A stretch of 6,294 nucleotides of DNA from Oscillospiraceae bacterium (lineage in GTDB: Bacteria > Bacillota > Clostridia > Oscillospirales > Oscillospiraceae). The DNA lies in assembly GCA_009776905.1 (NCBI GenBank), contig WRMX01000018.1:12926-19219 (forward strand), in the 5' to 3' direction. A program made the translations under genes and the position numbers. Below are positions 4,978-6,294 of this stretch, in pieces. Each line of letters opens with the position of its first letter. Within the stretch, counting starts at the first letter, position 1. Under the pieces are notes generated by a model. It had not been told where the DNA came from. It saw only the letters and a list, made by a program, of their open reading frames with translations, and made no database searches.

Positions 4978-6294
4978 ATGAACGCAGAAGCTGAAATATT
5001 CCTCGATGACTTTGAAACAGAAGCAAGAACGCATATTGAAAAAATCGAAACCTCATTTCTCGAGCCGGAATCGATTGCAAACGACGCACAGCAAATGAAC
5101 AGCGTTTTCAGGGCCGCGCACAGCCTTAAAGGCACAGCAGGCTTCTTTTCACTTACAAAAATCGTCGCAATCGCGCACGAACTGGAAAGCGTTTTTTCAC
5201 AAATCAAAGACGACAAACTAATCATCAGCGATGAAATAACCGACGTCGTGCTGCAAAGCGTGGATTGTCTGAGAGACTTGGTGGACAATCTGAGAAATGA
5301 TGAAAGCATTGAAATATCGACAGTAATTGAAGCAATAAAGAAATATTCAAATGTAGAAAAACCGCCGAAAGCCGCTGAAGATGCCGTAAAGATAATTGAA
5401 ATACCATTCGACTGCGAAAACCCCGGCACAGCAAGCGCGCTGATGGCTGCCGCAAGGCATGGACATAAGATATATTATGTTAACATCATGTTCAATAGAG
5501 GTCTTGGCAAGTACTATAAACACCCGGAGGGAATGCTGGACAGCATTTTATCGATTGGAGATATCACAGAAGCCATAGTGAACGGCCAGTCGGAGAATAT
5601 ATTGAGAGACAACGACCCCAAGACTATTACGCAAAAGATCATCCTCGCTTTGTCCGAGCGCGACACCTCCACTTTGGAGCTGCTTATCACCAGCGTTTTG
5701 GAATTTGAGTTATTCGCCATAGCGATTGAAATCGACAAGAAGCATATATATCCGCTCGCAAGGGAGTCGGTCTTCGGACCAAGAAAGAGCGACCCGGGCG
5801 ATGCGCCTGATAGAGCCGCATTTGCTGAAAGCGGAGAGGATGCCGCCGCCATCGGCAACGATAACTCTGCAAATGGCGCGCAGCCTGCGTCCGGAAGCGC
5901 TCGTATGCAGGGGAGCGATTTTCTTATCCATCTGGACATATCAGTCATCAACAGCCTGCTGGATTTGGCGAATGAAATGGTATTGACTCGAAACCAATTG
6001 CTGTCAACGACGTCGGACCACAAGAAATCAATCGTCGGCTTGACGCCAATTTTGCAAGACATGAACAGGCTCACGAGTGAAATCCAGGAAAAGGTCATGC
6101 TCACGAGGATGCAGCCGATAAGCGTCATCTTCAGCAAATTCCCACGAATTATCAGAGATACCGCAAAAGCGCTGAACAAAGAAATCGAAATTGTTATTAT
6201 GGGCGGCGAGGTCACGCTCGACAAATACTTGCTCGATGCAATAACTGACCCGATCACGCAATTAGTAAAGAACTCTGCCGACCACGGCGTTGAG
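4978..6294 (+). CDS. cheA: CheA-type histidine kinase with N-terminal HPt domain; 3' end beyond the window
   Basis: The frame is open from the ATG at 4978 to the last base: 439 codons without a stop. GAGGAG (4963-4968) lies 9 bases upstream. CheA autophosphorylates on a His in its own HPt domain and passes phosphate to CheY/CheB-type receivers. Domains in order are: P1/HPt (about 1-110) with FRAAHSLKGTAGFF and phosphoacceptor His48; a P2-like or accessory alpha/beta domain (about 138-261); a flexible Asp/Ala/Gly/Asn-rich linker (262-312); a P3 dimerisation helix pair (about 314-375, LLDLANEMVLTRNQL); and the start of the P4 ATPase with VMLTRMQPISVIFSKFPR (373-390) and the N-box LVKNSADHGVE, with Asn432 and His436. 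The G-boxes and the CheW-like P5 domain, if present, lie outside the window. No CheW, CheY, CheB/R or receptor gene is visible, so a role outside motility is possible. It diverges from the two-receiver/hybrid-kinase cluster. Confidence 0.93.
   Translation, partial: MNAEAEIFLDDFETEARTHIEKIETSFLEPESIANDAQQMNSVFRAAHSLKGTAGFFSLTKIVAIAHELESVFSQIKDDKLIISDEITDVVLQSVDCLRDLVDNLRNDESIEISTVIEAIKKYSNVEKPPKAAEDAVKIIEIPFDCENPGTASALMAAARHGHKIYYVNIMFNRGLGKYYKHPEGMLDSILSIGDITEAIVNGQSENILRDNDPKTITQKIILALSERDTSTLELLITSVLEFELFAIAIEIDKKHIYPLARESVFGPRKSDPGDAPDRAAFAESGEDAAAIGNDNSANGAQPASGSARMQGSDFLIHLDISVINSLLDLANEMVLTRNQLLSTTSDHKKSIVGLTPILQDMNRLTSEIQEKVMLTRMQPISVIFSKFPRIIRDTAKALNKEIEIVIMGGEVTLDKYLLDAITDPITQLVKNSADHGVE

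Noticed and set aside
4713..5429. A 238-codon minus-strand open frame overlapping the start of the CheA-like gene
   Set aside because: It lies antisense to a well-supported CheA coding frame, its Ser/Phe/Ile-rich translation has no recognisable domain, and it overlaps the receiver gene start. It is a shadow frame.
5514..6257. A 247-codon minus-strand open frame
   Set aside because: It is antisense to the conserved linker, P3 and P4 regions of the CheA-like gene and shows only Ser/Leu-rich shadow composition.
1..6294. CRISPR arrays, tRNA/rRNA genes, insertion sequences, attachment sites
   Set aside because: No spaced direct repeats, tRNA-like cloverleaf, transposase motif or terminal repeat pair was seen on either strand.

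Overview
This 6.3 kb window carries five protein-coding genes, two of them cut by the window edges. Three encode phospho-signalling proteins. The Shine-Dalgarno sequences are strong and purine-rich (AAAGGAGG, GGAGG, GAGGAG), base composition is mixed, and the cluster joins a corrinoid-type URO-D protein to a Cache-domain hybrid kinase. Together these suggest an anaerobic Firmicute (Clostridia-like) or an allied anaerobe. That taxonomic call is inference, not something read directly.

Layout. Bases 1-573 (+) hold the 3' part of a uroporphyrinogen-decarboxylase-family gene, probably a cobalamin/corrinoid-linked methyltransferase relative. It converges on a minus-strand gene cluster across a perfect 16-bp inverted repeat (614-648) that should serve as a bidirectional terminator. 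The minus-strand cluster reads, in transcription order: a two-receiver response regulator without an output domain (4791-3955), a membrane hybrid histidine kinase (3842-1596), and a sugar-phosphate isomerase/epimerase-type TIM barrel (1556-654). The gaps are 112 and 39 bp. Diverging from it, a CheA-type kinase starts at 4978 (+) and runs off the window end after 439 codons, just inside its ATPase domain. The 186-bp divergent region has a recognisable plus-strand promoter, a weaker minus-strand one, and a 9-bp perfect inverted repeat that touches both.

How the genes may work together. The hybrid kinase has two membrane segments framing a Cache-like extracytoplasmic sensor, then HisKA, HATPase and a C-terminal receiver. 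It has no HPt domain. The CheA-like protein supplies an HPt domain (His48), and the two-receiver protein supplies one intact receiver plus one that has lost its phosphoacceptor Asp. A cross-talking phosphorelay of kinase receiver, CheA HPt and stand-alone receiver is therefore possible, but this is inference from gene content. The isomerase immediately downstream of the kinase hints that the sensed compound could be a sugar or cyclitol; this too is inference.

No tRNA, rRNA, CRISPR array, insertion sequence or transposase was seen. No gene-free stretch exceeds 300 bases.
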